From JAAEPI01 sp965212145 (GTDB taxonomy: Bacteria; Bacteroidota; Bacteroidia; Cytophagales; Cyclobacteriaceae), in the NCBI GenBank assembly GCA_965212145.1, contig CBDBUY010000009.1, positions 930,001 through 994,000 of the forward strand: a DNA stretch of 64,000 nt, in the 5' to 3' direction. The notes under the pieces are model-generated. The model was not told the origin of the DNA. It searched no databases and saw only the letters and a list, made by a program, of their open reading frames with translations. Made by a program: the position numbers and the translations under genes. Shown here piece after piece: positions 1 to 8,734 of the stretch. The stretch's first letter is position 1, and the number at the start of each line of letters is the position of its first letter.

Positions 1-295
1 CCTCAACACCATCAAAATCATTCAAACTCGACTTAATCCTGAATTGCAGGTTGAGGGTATTTTGCTCACCATGTATGACGCAAGGCTGAATCTGTCGAAT
101 CAAGTGGTGGAGGATGTTAGAGGACACTTTAAGGATTTGGTTTTTGAAAGCCTGATTCCACGAAACATCAAATTGAGCGAGTCACCGAGCTTCGGGCTAC
201 CAGCCATCATTCATGATGCGGAGAGCAAGGGATCGATTAGTTATTTGAATTTGGCAAAGGAAATTTTGCAGAGAAACGAAGTTATAGCAGCATAA
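1..295 (+). CDS. parA: ParA/Soj chromosome-partitioning ATPase, C-terminal part (5' end outside window)
   Basis: The frame is open from base 2, so only the last 97 or so residues are present and the Walker A region lies upstream of the window. The visible part matches the ParA C-terminus: a GILLTMYDAR-like strand, then NLSNQVVEDVR, then the IPRNIKLSESPSFGLP segment typical of chromosomal Soj-type ParA. ParA is a DNA-binding ATPase that works with ParB and parS to segregate the chromosome origin. The stop is five bases before parB, as expected for a parAB operon. Identification is firm because of both the motif and the neighbour. Confidence 0.93.
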   Translation, partial: LNTIKIIQTRLNPELQVEGILLTMYDARLNLSNQVVEDVRGHFKDLVFESLIPRNIKLSESPSFGLPAIIHDAESKGSISYLNLAKEILQRNEVIAA

Positions 296-300
296 AATTC

Positions 301-1167
301 ATGGCAAAGAAATCAGGATTAGGCAGGGGGCTCAATGCATTGTTGGACGATTCCGGTTCGGACTCGTTGGTGATGGAAAAAAAGAGTTCTGGTGGGGTTG
401 GCAACATCTCGATTAAGAATATTGAGGTAAACCCGTTTCAGCCAAGAGAAGATTTTGACGAGGAGGCGCTTAATGAACTGGCCGAATCCATCAAAATACA
501 TGGCATCATTCAGCCAATTACGGTCAGGAAACTAACCAGCAATTCTTATCAGCTCATCTCGGGTGAGCGACGATTGCAGGCATCCAAGAAAGCCGGGCTA
601 AAAGAAGTTCCTGCGTACATCCGTACCGCTGATGATCAGCAGATGCTGGAGATGGCCCTGATCGAGAACATCCAGCGAGAAAACCTGAACGCCATTGAAG
701 TGGCGCTGAGTTATCAAAGGCTGTTGAGTGAATGTGACTTGAAGCAGGAAGAACTGGGTGATCGAGTGGGGAAGAAGAGAGCGACGGTAAATAACTACTT
801 ACGACTCCTACGCCTTCCTAATGAAGTACAAGCCGGACTAAGAGATGGTGAGATTTCTATGGGCCATGCGCGAGCGTTGGTGACCATCGAAAACATTGAT
901 GACCAACTTCGGATTTTTGATCTCATAGTTGAAAAAGATCTGTCAGTGAGGCAAGTGGAGGAGTTGGTCCGAAATCTCGGTAAAGAAAAAGCGCCTGTGG
1001 CCAAAAAGTCCTCGGATCCTGAAATCATGAAACTTCAAGTAAAGCTTTCTTCTCATTTCGGAACGAAAATTCAGGTGAATTCTGACGCCAAGAACAATGG
1101 CCAGATAAAAATCCCGTTTAATTCTACTGAGGAATTGAACAGGATTTTGGATATCCTTGATGTATGA
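301..1167 (+). CDS. parB: ParB/Spo0J chromosome-partitioning protein
   Basis: A 288-residue ParB. The N-terminus GLGRGLNALL is the usual ParA-interacting peptide. NPFQPR lies near residues 44-49, the CTP-binding GERR motif at 88-91, and ENIQREN at 122-128. A helix-turn-helix around 150-175 (EELGDRVGKK...) would bind parS, and GEISMGHARAL follows near 193. A lysine-rich linker leads to a C-terminal dimerisation segment. ParB loads on parS sites, slides as a CTP-dependent clamp and stimulates ParA. It starts five bases after parA and its stop overlaps the next gene by four bases. I did not find a clear parS in the window, though I did not scan exhaustively. Confidence 0.95.
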   Translation: MAKKSGLGRGLNALLDDSGSDSLVMEKKSSGGVGNISIKNIEVNPFQPREDFDEEALNELAESIKIHGIIQPITVRKLTSNSYQLISGERRLQASKKAGLKEVPAYIRTADDQQMLEMALIENIQRENLNAIEVALSYQRLLSECDLKQEELGDRVGKKRATVNNYLRLLRLPNEVQAGLRDGEISMGHARALVTIENIDDQLRIFDLIVEKDLSVRQVEELVRNLGKEKAPVAKKSSDPEIMKLQVKLSSHFGTKIQVNSDAKNNGQIKIPFNSTEELNRILDILDV

Positions 1168-1751
1168 TCCATAGGGCGGCCGGTCTATCGTTTCTTATTT
1201 GCACTTGTTTTTTGTCATTCTCGCAAGTAGTGCCGAGTGATACGACTGAAACGTCTGTCATTGTCCAGAATAACAGGGTTGAGCTTTTCACGGAAATGTC
1301 CACCCTCAATCCAAAAAAGGCGGCTTTTCTATCCGCAGTGCTGCCGGGCATGGGTCAGGTATACAACAAACAATATTGGAAGCTGCCATTCATTTATGGT
1401 GGAGCTGTGATCATCGGACACTATGTGAAATATCAGGATCGACTGTACCGAAGTTTTCGATCTGCATGGATTGCACAGAATGATGCCGATCCAAACACGG
1501 TAAGTCCGTATGCAAATGTCTCGTCCGACGTGCTTGAAAGAAATGCAGATCAGTTGCGTCGAGACAGGGATTATTTGATGATCATAGGTGGACTTTTCTA
1601 CCTTTTGCAAATTGCTGATGCTCATATTTCCGCACATCTACACGAGTTTACGATCAACGACGACCTTTCAATGAACATAGGCCCGTCAATTCAACCATCT
1701 GCCTTAATTTCGCGATCTGTTGGCGTCAGCATATCGTTGAATTTTAAATGA
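1164..1751 (+). CDS. DUF5683 family membrane/envelope protein
   Basis: A 195-residue protein with an N-terminal signal peptide (hydrophobic stretch at about residues 5-20). It then has a segment PKKAAFLSAVLPGMGQVYN and a hydrophobic helix (KLPFIYGGAVIIGHYV), characteristic of DUF5683. A second hydrophobic segment lies near 140-150. The function of the family is not known to me. The gene is joined to parB and dapB by ATGA overlaps on both sides, so it is translated from the same mRNA. This parB-DUF5683-dapB-lepB order looks like a conserved Bacteroidota arrangement, but that is from memory of the families and not shown by this sequence. Confidence 0.8.
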   Translation: MIHRAAGLSFLICTCFLSFSQVVPSDTTETSVIVQNNRVELFTEMSTLNPKKAAFLSAVLPGMGQVYNKQYWKLPFIYGGAVIIGHYVKYQDRLYRSFRSAWIAQNDADPNTVSPYANVSSDVLERNADQLRRDRDYLMIIGGLFYLLQIADAHISAHLHEFTINDDLSMNIGPSIQPSALISRSVGVSISLNFK

Positions 1752-2467
1752 AAATAGCGTTAATCGGTTACGGAAAAATGGGCAAGGCCATCGAGAGACT
1801 GGCAGTGCAGAGAGGCCATGAAATCGTGGCTCGAATTGACCTGAACAACTTTGCTGAGCTAAACCAACTTGAGAAAGGAGATGTAGATGTCGCCATTGAT
1901 TTTTCCAGTCCTGAGTCTGCCTTTTCATTGATTTCAAAAACACTCGAGCAGGGAATTCGCGTGATTTCAGGAACTACCGGTTGGTTGGATAAACTTCCCG
2001 TCATTGAAAAATATGTCGAAGAAAACAACGGAACATTCCTGCATTCTTCCAATTACAGCATTGGGGTCAACTTGTTCTTTGAACTAAATGAATGGCTAGC
2101 CAAAAAGATAGCGGGTAGAGGTTATAGCCTTCAAATGGAGGAAGTTCACCACACCGAAAAACTGGATGCTCCCAGTGGAACGGCTATTCGCTTAGCTGAG
2201 GGAATTATGAAAAATGACGAGTCGAAGAAGGGCTGGTCAAACGATCATACGACCGATCAAACCAAGATATCTATCATCTCCAAAAGAGAATCAAACGTGC
2301 CGGGTACCCACACCGTTGAGTATGCAACGGAAATGGAATCTATCGAGATTAAACATACTGCTCATAGCAGGGATATTTTTGCGATGGGGGTTGTGGAAGT
2401 GGCAGAATGGATCCAGAATAAGTCAGGGTTCCTGACAATGAAAGAATTTTTAAAAGAATCTGAATAA
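1748..2467 (+). CDS. dapB: 4-hydroxy-tetrahydrodipicolinate reductase
   Basis: DapB reduces 4-hydroxy-tetrahydrodipicolinate with NAD(P)H in the diaminopimelate/lysine pathway. The N-terminal GYGKMGK (7-13) is the dinucleotide-binding loop. SGTTGW (74-79), SNYSIGVNLF (101-110) and HHTEKLDAPSGTA (134-146) are the catalytic and substrate-binding motifs, with His134/His135 and Lys138 as active-site candidates. At 239 residues it is shorter than the E. coli enzyme (273) but normal for Bacteroidota. It overlaps the DUF5683 gene by four bases and lepB by one (TAATG). The dapA gene for the previous step is also in this window, at 28.4-29.2 kb on the minus strand. Confidence 0.95.
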   Translation: MKIALIGYGKMGKAIERLAVQRGHEIVARIDLNNFAELNQLEKGDVDVAIDFSSPESAFSLISKTLEQGIRVISGTTGWLDKLPVIEKYVEENNGTFLHSSNYSIGVNLFFELNEWLAKKIAGRGYSLQMEEVHHTEKLDAPSGTAIRLAEGIMKNDESKKGWSNDHTTDQTKISIISKRESNVPGTHTVEYATEMESIEIKHTAHSRDIFAMGVVEVAEWIQNKSGFLTMKEFLKESE

Positions 2468-3930
2468 TGGTTTTAAACGACTTTAGCTTAGGCTTCACCA
2501 TCTTCACCGTGATCGCATGGTATCTACTTCAAAGCCTCGCATATTATAAGTTTTTCGAGAAAGCAGGAAAGCCAAGCTGGATCGGATTCGTGCCATTTTA
2601 TAATTACTACGTACACATCGAGATTGTGGGTAGACCGAAATGGTGGATTGCTCTACTATTCGTGCCAGTAGTCAATTTCTTTGTCGCTCTGACAATTCAC
2701 TTGGATCTCTATAAATCTTTTGGACGGTTTTCATACGTTCATCAGGTCCTAGGTACCATCTTGTGGCCAATTTATACGTGCTATACGGCTTGGTCTGGTG
2801 TGGAATACAAAGGGAAGGCCACCGAAATTCCGAAGGAGAAGAAAATTCTCCCTCAGGAGTGGATGGAGGCAATTGTCTTTGCAGTTTTTGCTGCGACATT
2901 CATTCGGTGGGTATTTATGGAAGCATACGTGATCCCAACTTCGTCAATGGAAAGTAATCTATTGGTAGGTGATTTCCTTTTTGTGAGCAAGGCTGAATAC
3001 GGCCCGCGGACGCCAAAAACCCCGCTACAGATTCCGTTGACTCATGCCAAGATTTGGGGGACAGAAGTTCCTTCATACTTGAGTTTTGTGGAATTGCCTC
3101 ACCTGAGGTTGCCGTCCTTTGGAGAAGTGGAGAGAAACGATGTAGTGGTGTTCAATTACCCCGTGAATGACATGTACAATCGTCGACCGGATGGAAACTA
3201 TCATCCGATGGACCTCAAGACGCACTACATCAAGAGGTGCATCGGAATGCCGGGAGATGTCATTGAAATCAAAGGATCCCAAGTGTATGTGAATGGTGAA
3301 AAAGGTGAAGATCCACCAATCATCCAATTTGAATATTGGGTCAGACCAAAGCAGGCACTGAGAGAACGAGTTTTCACAGATTTGGGCGTGCGTGAGTTTG
3401 GGTTTGATGGAACCTATTGGAGGATGCAGACTAGCCCTGAGATTGCTGCACAGCTGGAAAAAATGAGCTTCATCGAGAGCGTTGAAAAGAAATTGGAAGA
3501 AGAGGGAGTTCCTGAATTCGGTAGTCAAATTGAAAACCGCATCTTTCCTGATCCGACTATGTATCCGTGGAATCGAGATTGGTGGGGAGCAATGAAAATC
3601 CCTGCAAATGGCATGACCATCAAGGTAAACGACAGCACCTTGGCAAAATACGGTTCGACCATTCAAAATTACGAGGGGCATGATGAGGTCGTAATTGAAG
3701 ATGGCAAGTTGACCATCGAAGGACAGGAGTTTTCGGATTACACCTTCAATAGAAACTATTATTTCATGATGGGAGATAACCGACACAATTCACTGGACTC
3801 TCGTTACTGGGGATTTGTGCCTGAAGACAACATTGTAGGTGAGGCATCCTTTATCTGGATGTCCTTTGAGGCTGGGGAATCAGGATTCAATAAAATTCGA
3901 TGGAATAGGTTGCTCAGAGGGATCAATTAA
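2467..3930 (+). CDS. lepB: Signal peptidase I with N-terminal multi-helix domain
   Basis: A 487-residue type I signal peptidase that cleaves Sec/Tat signal peptides at the outer face of the inner membrane. Residues 1-110 form a DUF5684-like set of membrane helices that E. coli LepB lacks. A hydrophobic anchor at about 133-150 precedes the catalytic box IPTSSMESNLLVGD with nucleophile Ser160. The general base is Lys256 in YIKRCIGMPGD. The last family box GDNRHNSLDSRYWGFVP lies near the C-terminus. A long insertion (about 280-420) separates the Lys box from the last box, as in other Bacteroidota LepB. The stop/start with dapB overlap by one base. The gene ends nine bases from a convergent esterase. 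Confidence 0.95.
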   Translation: MVLNDFSLGFTIFTVIAWYLLQSLAYYKFFEKAGKPSWIGFVPFYNYYVHIEIVGRPKWWIALLFVPVVNFFVALTIHLDLYKSFGRFSYVHQVLGTILWPIYTCYTAWSGVEYKGKATEIPKEKKILPQEWMEAIVFAVFAATFIRWVFMEAYVIPTSSMESNLLVGDFLFVSKAEYGPRTPKTPLQIPLTHAKIWGTEVPSYLSFVELPHLRLPSFGEVERNDVVVFNYPVNDMYNRRPDGNYHPMDLKTHYIKRCIGMPGDVIEIKGSQVYVNGEKGEDPPIIQFEYWVRPKQALRERVFTDLGVREFGFDGTYWRMQTSPEIAAQLEKMSFIESVEKKLEEEGVPEFGSQIENRIFPDPTMYPWNRDWWGAMKIPANGMTIKVNDSTLAKYGSTIQNYEGHDEVVIEDGKLTIEGQEFSDYTFNRNYYFMMGDNRHNSLDSRYWGFVPEDNIVGEASFIWMSFEAGESGFNKIRWNRLLRGIN

Positions 3931-3939
3931 CCCCTCAGC

Positions 3940-4575
3940 TTAAACCAGTCCAGGCAACAGCTCAGAGATCACTTTGTGACCACCATCAAAGAAGGTCACT
4001 TTGGGTTCAATGCCCATGGTAGTCTGCACTCGTTCTCGCTGCTGGTCAATCATCTCGGGCTTATAGAACGGATCTTCTTCAGAGGTGAAATAATGAACGG
4101 TCTCTTTACCAGAAAGATGCTGAAAGTCCTCTTTGGTGACGTCATGAGCGAACCCACCGGACCACAAGATCATTTTATGGAAGGGCACTTTAGAGTGTGC
4201 CACAAACCTTGAGATAGTGGCCACTCCTTGCGAGAAACCAAAGAAAATGATCTGCCGATCACCGGGTTCTCCTACTTCTGTTTGCCAAATACTTCTAAGT
4301 AAGCTTTGCTGATTTTTAATTTCTGTTTCTCGATCTTCCTTGGTCATCCAACTAGCGCCTACACGTCCGGTGAATCCATTCAGGTAGTATTTTGAAATGC
4401 CTTGCGGTGCGATAATGAAATTTTCATCGGGATTAAGAATTTCAAATTTCTTGATGAAGAATTCAGCGAGTTGACCTTGACCATGGCAGCACAGCCAGAT
4501 GTTCTTGGTTTTATCCGTTAGCTCATTGAGCGTGTGGTAGGGAGTGGAAATAGTTACGTTGAGGTGTTTTTGCAT
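3940..4575 (-). CDS. Phospholipase/carboxylesterase-family alpha/beta hydrolase
   Basis: A cytoplasmic serine hydrolase of the phospholipase/carboxylesterase (PF02230-like) type, 211 residues. HGQGQ at 31-35 is the oxyanion segment and GFSQG carries the nucleophile Ser115. SEEDPFYKP has the acid residue and DGGHKV near the C-terminus the His. I start it at the ATG at 4575, which overlaps the stop of the upstream gene as TGATG. A start 10 codons earlier would lie inside that gene. It is third in a NUDIX-DUF819-esterase operon. The natural substrate cannot be told from the sequence. Confidence 0.8.
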   Translation of the reverse strand: MQKHLNVTISTPYHTLNELTDKTKNIWLCCHGQGQLAEFFIKKFEILNPDENFIIAPQGISKYYLNGFTGRVGASWMTKEDRETEIKNQQSLLRSIWQTEVGEPGDRQIIFFGFSQGVATISRFVAHSKVPFHKMILWSGGFAHDVTKEDFQHLSGKETVHYFTSEEDPFYKPEMIDQQRERVQTTMGIEPKVTFFDGGHKVISELLPGLV

Positions 4576-5810
4576 CACGCCACAGCTTGCATTAATAATC
4601 CACATACGTACGCTCCATACGTGCCTAACACATATCCAGCTACGGCCATGAGCACTCCAACGGGCGCCAGCGAAGGATGAAATTCCGTGGCGATTACCGG
4701 GGCAGATGCAGCTCCTCCAACATTAGCCGTACTACCAACTGCAATGAAGAAATACGGAGCTTTGATGAGTTTGGCCACTAGTCCAAGAAGAATCACATGA
4801 AACATGATCCAGGTGAATCCTAGCAAAAACAAACCAGGGTTACTGAAAATGGCCAGTACGTCCATGCTCATCCCTATCGTCGCAACCAGAATGTAGATAA
4901 AAGCTCGTCCCATTCTTGACGCACCAACACCCTCAAGTTCTCTCAGCTTAGTGAAGCTCAGGCCGACCCCCAATGAAGTCGAGATAACTACAAGCCAGAA
5001 GAATCCTGAGAGCAAGCTGTACTTCTCCAATCCTGGAAAATGTTCGGTCAGGAAGGGTACGATCAAATCACTACCAAAATGACCCACACCCGTACAGGCA
5101 AAACCCACCATCAGAACTTTCATCAAATCTGTCAGGGTTGGGATTTTGGCAATGCTGTTCTGGTAGGTTTCCATTTTATCTTTTAGTGCTTCTATAGAGG
5201 AAGCATCCGCCTTGAATTTCCTGTCGAGTACCTTGGCTACCGCTACCCCGGCAATGAGCACTCCCAGCCAAATGTTCCCCACCAAAATGTCCACAGTGAC
5301 CATTTTGGAGAACATGGTATCGCCGACTTCAAAGACTTCCTTCATGGCCGCTTGATTGGCCCCTCCGCCTATCCAGGAACCGGCAATTGTTGACATTCCT
5401 CGCCAGGTTTCGCCAGCCACCAGCTCAGGATTAACTTGTTTGAAAATCAGAATGGTCAGCGGTCCACCGATCATTATGCCTACAGTTCCGGTTACAAACA
5501 TGATCAGTGCTTTTGGCCCCAGTTTCACCAATTCTTTCAGGTCAACACTTATTGTCAATAGCACCAAAGCCGCAGGAAGCAGGTATCTGGAAGCCATGAA
5601 ATACAGTCTGGATTGACTTGGATCCACAACTCCCGTGGCTTTGAGTACACTTGGTAAAAAGTAACACACTAATAGAGCAGGCACCCACGTGTAAAATTTC
5701 TTCCAAAAAGGGTGATCCAAGTTGGAGGTATAGAAGACCAGGCCAAGCATCAGCATCAGGATGCCGAAAATGGTTGCGTCATTGGAGATGAGGGGAGAAG
5801 TTTCAGTCAT
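4575..5810 (-). CDS. DUF819 family membrane protein (YjcL-like)
   Basis: A 411-residue polytopic inner-membrane protein with about ten to twelve hydrophobic helices. Landmarks are GSWIGGGANQAAM near the middle of the N-terminal half and a Gly-rich GSTANVGGAASAPVIATEFHP near the C-terminus. These two similar Gly/Asn-rich broken helices suggest an inverted-repeat transporter fold of the DUF819 family. The substrate is unknown. The start overlaps the end of the NUDIX gene by eight bases and the stop overlaps the esterase start, so the three genes are translationally coupled. I infer transport of a small anion or metabolite, but nothing here identifies it. Confidence 0.8.
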   Translation of the reverse strand: MTETSPLISNDATIFGILMLMLGLVFYTSNLDHPFWKKFYTWVPALLVCYFLPSVLKATGVVDPSQSRLYFMASRYLLPAALVLLTISVDLKELVKLGPKALIMFVTGTVGIMIGGPLTILIFKQVNPELVAGETWRGMSTIAGSWIGGGANQAAMKEVFEVGDTMFSKMVTVDILVGNIWLGVLIAGVAVAKVLDRKFKADASSIEALKDKMETYQNSIAKIPTLTDLMKVLMVGFACTGVGHFGSDLIVPFLTEHFPGLEKYSLLSGFFWLVVISTSLGVGLSFTKLRELEGVGASRMGRAFIYILVATIGMSMDVLAIFSNPGLFLLGFTWIMFHVILLGLVAKLIKAPYFFIAVGSTANVGGAASAPVIATEFHPSLAPVGVLMAVAGYVLGTYGAYVCGLLMQAVA

Positions 5811-6438
5811 AATATTCTTTTAGGATCACTTTCAGTTCATTGAGCATCATGGCGGTCGCACCCCAAACGGTTTTTCCTGCCAGGTCAAAATAAGGTGCTT
5901 CCAATTCAAAACCTGCTCGTGGCATGACTTTCTTGACTTTTACAAAGTCGTCAGAGATCAAGTGATTTAAGTTGGCATGAACGATTTCGGCAACCTCACT
6001 TTCTTCTGGAATGAATTCTGGAGTCGTGGTTATACGCCCTACAACCGGTTGGATTTGGAAATTGCTGGCAAAAACGTAAAAGGAAGAGAGCTTGCCGATG
6101 ACTTCCACAGAAGACCGTCGAACGCCTATTTCTTCTTCTGTCTCTCGAAGAGCGGTTTCAATCAGGTTTTCTTGGCCCTCTTTTTTACCTCCTGGTAGGG
6201 CCATCTGGCCGCTGTGCACACCCGGATATTCAGGCCGCTGAATAAGGGGAAACTTGATCGTACCATTCTCAGGATACAGCATGATCATAACTGCCCCTTC
6301 CTTGGGCGGATCTTTGTATTCGAAAACTTTTCGATCTCCAGCGATCATTTTGGCAGCCATGCGATTGCTCGCTTCCAAACCGGGAAGTGGGCCATTCAGT
6401 CGCTCTTTAAGGAAGTTGTTCAGCTGATCGAATTCCAT
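5803..6438 (-). CDS. NUDIX hydrolase, CoA-pyrophosphatase type
   Basis: A 211-residue NUDIX hydrolase. The complete Nudix box runs from Gly84 through Glu90, Arg98-Glu99 and Glu102-Glu103 to Gly105. It is preceded by HSGQMALPGG, the segment that marks the CoA pyrophosphatase (NudL-like, UPF0035) group. Such enzymes cut CoA and its derivatives to phosphopantetheine and 3',5'-ADP. It is first in an operon with a DUF819 membrane protein and an esterase. A perfect TAnnTTTG promoter element lies only five bases before the ATG, so the mRNA is probably leaderless or nearly so. The CoA substrate is an inference from the motif. Confidence 0.88.
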   Translation of the reverse strand: MEFDQLNNFLKERLNGPLPGLEASNRMAAKMIAGDRKVFEYKDPPKEGAVMIMLYPENGTIKFPLIQRPEYPGVHSGQMALPGGKKEGQENLIETALRETEEEIGVRRSSVEVIGKLSSFYVFASNFQIQPVVGRITTTPEFIPEESEVAEIVHANLNHLISDDFVKVKKVMPRAGFELEAPYFDLAGKTVWGATAMMLNELKVILKEYYD

Positions 6439-6443
6439 GTCGC

Positions 6444-6451
6444 CAAAAATA
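6444..6451 (-). promoter_or_regulatory. TAnnTTTG promoter (-7 element) of the NUDIX operon
   Basis: Minus strand TATTTTTG, a perfect match to the Bacteroidota -7 consensus. Five bases separate it from the ATG at 6438, so transcription would begin at or next to the start codon. Confidence 0.65.
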
Positions 6452-6505
6452 TGAAGTTTTTTTACCCACGATCAATTAAATTGCTTTAACCAAAATTCAA
6501 ACTTC

Positions 6506-7201
6506 ATGGACGACCTTTCCATGCACGTTAGTGTCATTTTCGTTCTCCTCACTGCCGCCGCATTCGGTTTTCTGGTTTTTGCAGCCTATCATTCCTTTAA
6601 TGGACAAAGAAATCCCTTGGCCTATTTTGCCAGCGCTTTGCTTGCCTGGCTGTTAGGAACCGGCTCATTGGGCTATCATGGTTTCTTCCTTGATTTTCAG
6701 GCAAATCCCCCCAGGCTCTTCCTTTTTGTGGTTCCAATGATTCTTTTGATCATCGCTCTCTTATTGATGAAAAGAACTCGAGAGGGTTTGATGAAAATGC
6801 CATTGGCCACCTTGACCTACATTCATATAGTCAGAATACCGGTGGAGATGTGTCTGTGGTGGTTATTTGGAGCAGGATTGGTTGATGAGTCGATGACTTT
6901 TGAGGGAGTCAATTTTGACATTGTTGCAGGCATTTCAGCACCCTTCGCAGGAGTATTCTTAGTGGGAAAAAAGAGTAATAACAAAATCACGGCAATTATC
7001 TGGAACGTGATCTGTCTTGGCTTGGTCATGCATATCGTGATTCGAGCTATAAGTCTGACACCTTACTTCTACGATGGTTCAGGGACCGAATTACAAAACA
7101 TGGCGGTCTTCTATTTTCCGTTTGTTTGGTTGCCAGCATTTGTTGTTCCAGCTGTGATTTTCAGTCACTTGGTTTCGTTGTTGCAGCTGATTAAAAAGTA
7201 A
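6506..7201 (+). CDS. Polytopic membrane protein of unknown function
   Basis: A 231-residue integral membrane protein with about six or seven hydrophobic segments (roughly residues 8-28, 38-58, 68-88, 105-122, 135-152, 160-180, 200-228). Landmarks are YHSFNGQRNPLAYF near residue 28 and RIPVEMCLWWLFG near 111. I do not recognise the family. It stands alone, divergent from the NUDIX operon across 67 bases. Its end overlaps the end of the next minus-strand gene by 11 bases (convergent). No motif indicates enzymatic activity. Confidence 0.7.
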   Translation: MDDLSMHVSVIFVLLTAAAFGFLVFAAYHSFNGQRNPLAYFASALLAWLLGTGSLGYHGFFLDFQANPPRLFLFVVPMILLIIALLLMKRTREGLMKMPLATLTYIHIVRIPVEMCLWWLFGAGLVDESMTFEGVNFDIVAGISAPFAGVFLVGKKSNNKITAIIWNVICLGLVMHIVIRAISLTPYFYDGSGTELQNMAVFYFPFVWLPAFVVPAVIFSHLVSLLQLIKK

Positions 7202-8219
7202 ATCGTCTACTTACGGTCAGGCTGAAAAATCCAGATGGATCCAAGCCCAGATCCTCACCGGGTAATCTTTGTGGAATAGAATAGGAGTAGCTCATCATGA
7301 CGAAGGTTCTCTGAATGTCGAAAGATACCGGTAGGGAAAAGTTGATACTCAAAAGTGCAAATGCTGCATCTTCCTCCAAAATATTCAACCAGTCCTTCAC
7401 CAGGTCGATGGCATCCGGATCATCGCTATTGAGCAGTCTTCTGGTCAACACCAAATTTCTAGCTTGCTCTGTGGTAATTTGTCCACTTACTCGCAAGGCA
7501 CGAATTTCATCATCAGACAGATACTGAATTTCTCTCAAGTAATTTTCGATTTGATCGTCGGAATAGAGGTAATTAAAAATCGTGGTAGTGCCTGCCATCA
7601 GTGAAATGTTCGGATAAAGCCGCAGCTCTTTCACCAGCGGGACATTTTTCAGGGAAAATGATTTTGTCAAGCCAGGCAGGAGTCGATGACCCGTTGATTT
7701 ACCCCAGAGGAAAGCATAGTCGAGACTGAGTTCAACGATTTTAAAATCTCTGGTAACACCAGCTCCGATGCTTTGGTTGAGTTCATTGGTCGTGGCTTGA
7801 TGGTTGAAAGTTCGTTCCACGTATGGGTTGATCATCCACTTAGAATTCGGCAGGTACATATATCCCAAGTGAAGGATGCTCAGGTTAATGGCCGATTCAC
7901 TTTGGTTGTCAAAATATGTTGTCCAATCCGCATAGGCCCCAGATTTATGGTAATAGGAGAAGGCAGGCATGTAGCCTTGTTGGTTCAAATTAAAATCTCT
8001 CCCTGCCGAGAGTCGACTACTTGAATAACCCAAGCGAACACCAAATTCGGATTTCGCCGGAGTGGTGAGGATACTGTCAATAAGATTGAAAATGGTGAGA
8101 GAATCCAGATCCAGTTCTAACTGGGCAAGCTGCTCCTCCAGGCTGAGTTCTTCTGTCTGAGCATCTGCCCAAAACGAACTCCCTGCAATAAGCAGCCCTA
8201 TCGTCAATTTTTTAATCAA
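7191..8219 (-). CDS. Probable outer-membrane beta-barrel protein, unknown function
   Basis: A 342-residue exported protein. A signal peptide ends near residue 20 (SSFWADAQ). A Leu/Glu-rich short helix (about 22-50) is followed by alternating beta strands and the last strand SLTVSRRFTF ends in Phe, as in BAM-inserted barrels. A more helical insertion at about 225-290 (DDQIENYLREIQ..., LVKDWLNIL) interrupts the barrel pattern. It starts with TTG at 8219; the frame upstream has a stop and no ATG. Its role is unknown. Confidence 0.6.
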   Translation of the reverse strand: MIKKLTIGLLIAGSSFWADAQTEELSLEEQLAQLELDLDSLTIFNLIDSILTTPAKSEFGVRLGYSSSRLSAGRDFNLNQQGYMPAFSYYHKSGAYADWTTYFDNQSESAINLSILHLGYMYLPNSKWMINPYVERTFNHQATTNELNQSIGAGVTRDFKIVELSLDYAFLWGKSTGHRLLPGLTKSFSLKNVPLVKELRLYPNISLMAGTTTIFNYLYSDDQIENYLREIQYLSDDEIRALRVSGQITTEQARNLVLTRRLLNSDDPDAIDLVKDWLNILEEDAAFALLSINFSLPVSFDIQRTFVMMSYSYSIPQRLPGEDLGLDPSGFFSLTVSRRFTF

Positions 8220-8243
8220 ATTGTTTCAGGTAGTTGAAGCGGC

Positions 8244-8732
8244 TCAGTTATTTCTTCGCCGCTGCATGTCTTGCTGGTTCTTCATCCGATCTCGTATTTG
8301 TTCACGCTTCATTTGCTGATCCCGCAGACGCTTAATGATCATCTCCTTGAAATCATTCTCTGCCTTCCGTAATCCAAGCAACTGCCGATTGTCAATTACT
8401 TTGAGTAATCGATCGGAGTATTGTTTTTCCAGTTGCAACGCCTGCTCTTTAGTTTTCATCCCTAACTGCAGCAATCGCTTATTCTCTTCTTCGGAAGCTT
8501 TTTGAGGATTGTGATTTTTCTTAGCCTGGTCGAATGATCTCCTAAGTTCTTGCTGCTTTTTTGAGTACTCGTTGTACACGGGCCAAAACTTCTGAGCTTG
8601 TTGCGGGCTCAGATTTAGGCGTTCTGTGATCAAAGCAATTTTTGCCGCTTCGATTTTGTCTCTGGCATTTTGCTGCTGAGCCACCGTCACAGTGGTCAGT
8701 GCCAATAGAAGTAACGTCTTAATTATTCTCAT
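8244..8732 (-). CDS. Basic periplasmic Spy/CpxP-like (LTxxQ) protein
   Basis: A 162-residue exported protein with a cleavable signal (ending near TVTVAQQ). The mature part is almost all helix, with LNLSPQQAQKFWPVYNEY, the LTxxQ-like element of the Spy/CpxP/heavy-metal-resistance family. Its C-terminus is strongly basic (KREQIRDRMKNQ...RRRNN). It is the last gene of a cassette with an ECF sigma factor and a one-pass anti-sigma protein, two bases after the latter. By analogy with CpxP and Spy it may buffer periplasmic stress or act as sensor for the anti-sigma protein. The opposite charges of the two proteins fit direct contact, which is an inference. Confidence 0.75.
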   Translation of the reverse strand: MRIIKTLLLLALTTVTVAQQQNARDKIEAAKIALITERLNLSPQQAQKFWPVYNEYSKKQQELRRSFDQAKKNHNPQKASEEENKRLLQLGMKTKEQALQLEKQYSDRLLKVIDNRQLLGLRKAENDFKEMIIKRLRDQQMKREQIRDRMKNQQDMQRRRNN

Positions 8733-8734
8733 GA

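Noticed and set aside
3073..3786. 237-codon open frame on the minus strand
   Set aside because: It is antisense to the conserved lepB coding sequence, whose catalytic motifs are intact; the translated product has no family features.
4576..4605. Longer start for the esterase
   Set aside because: It would begin inside the DUF819 gene; the TGATG junction at 4575 is a normal coupling start.
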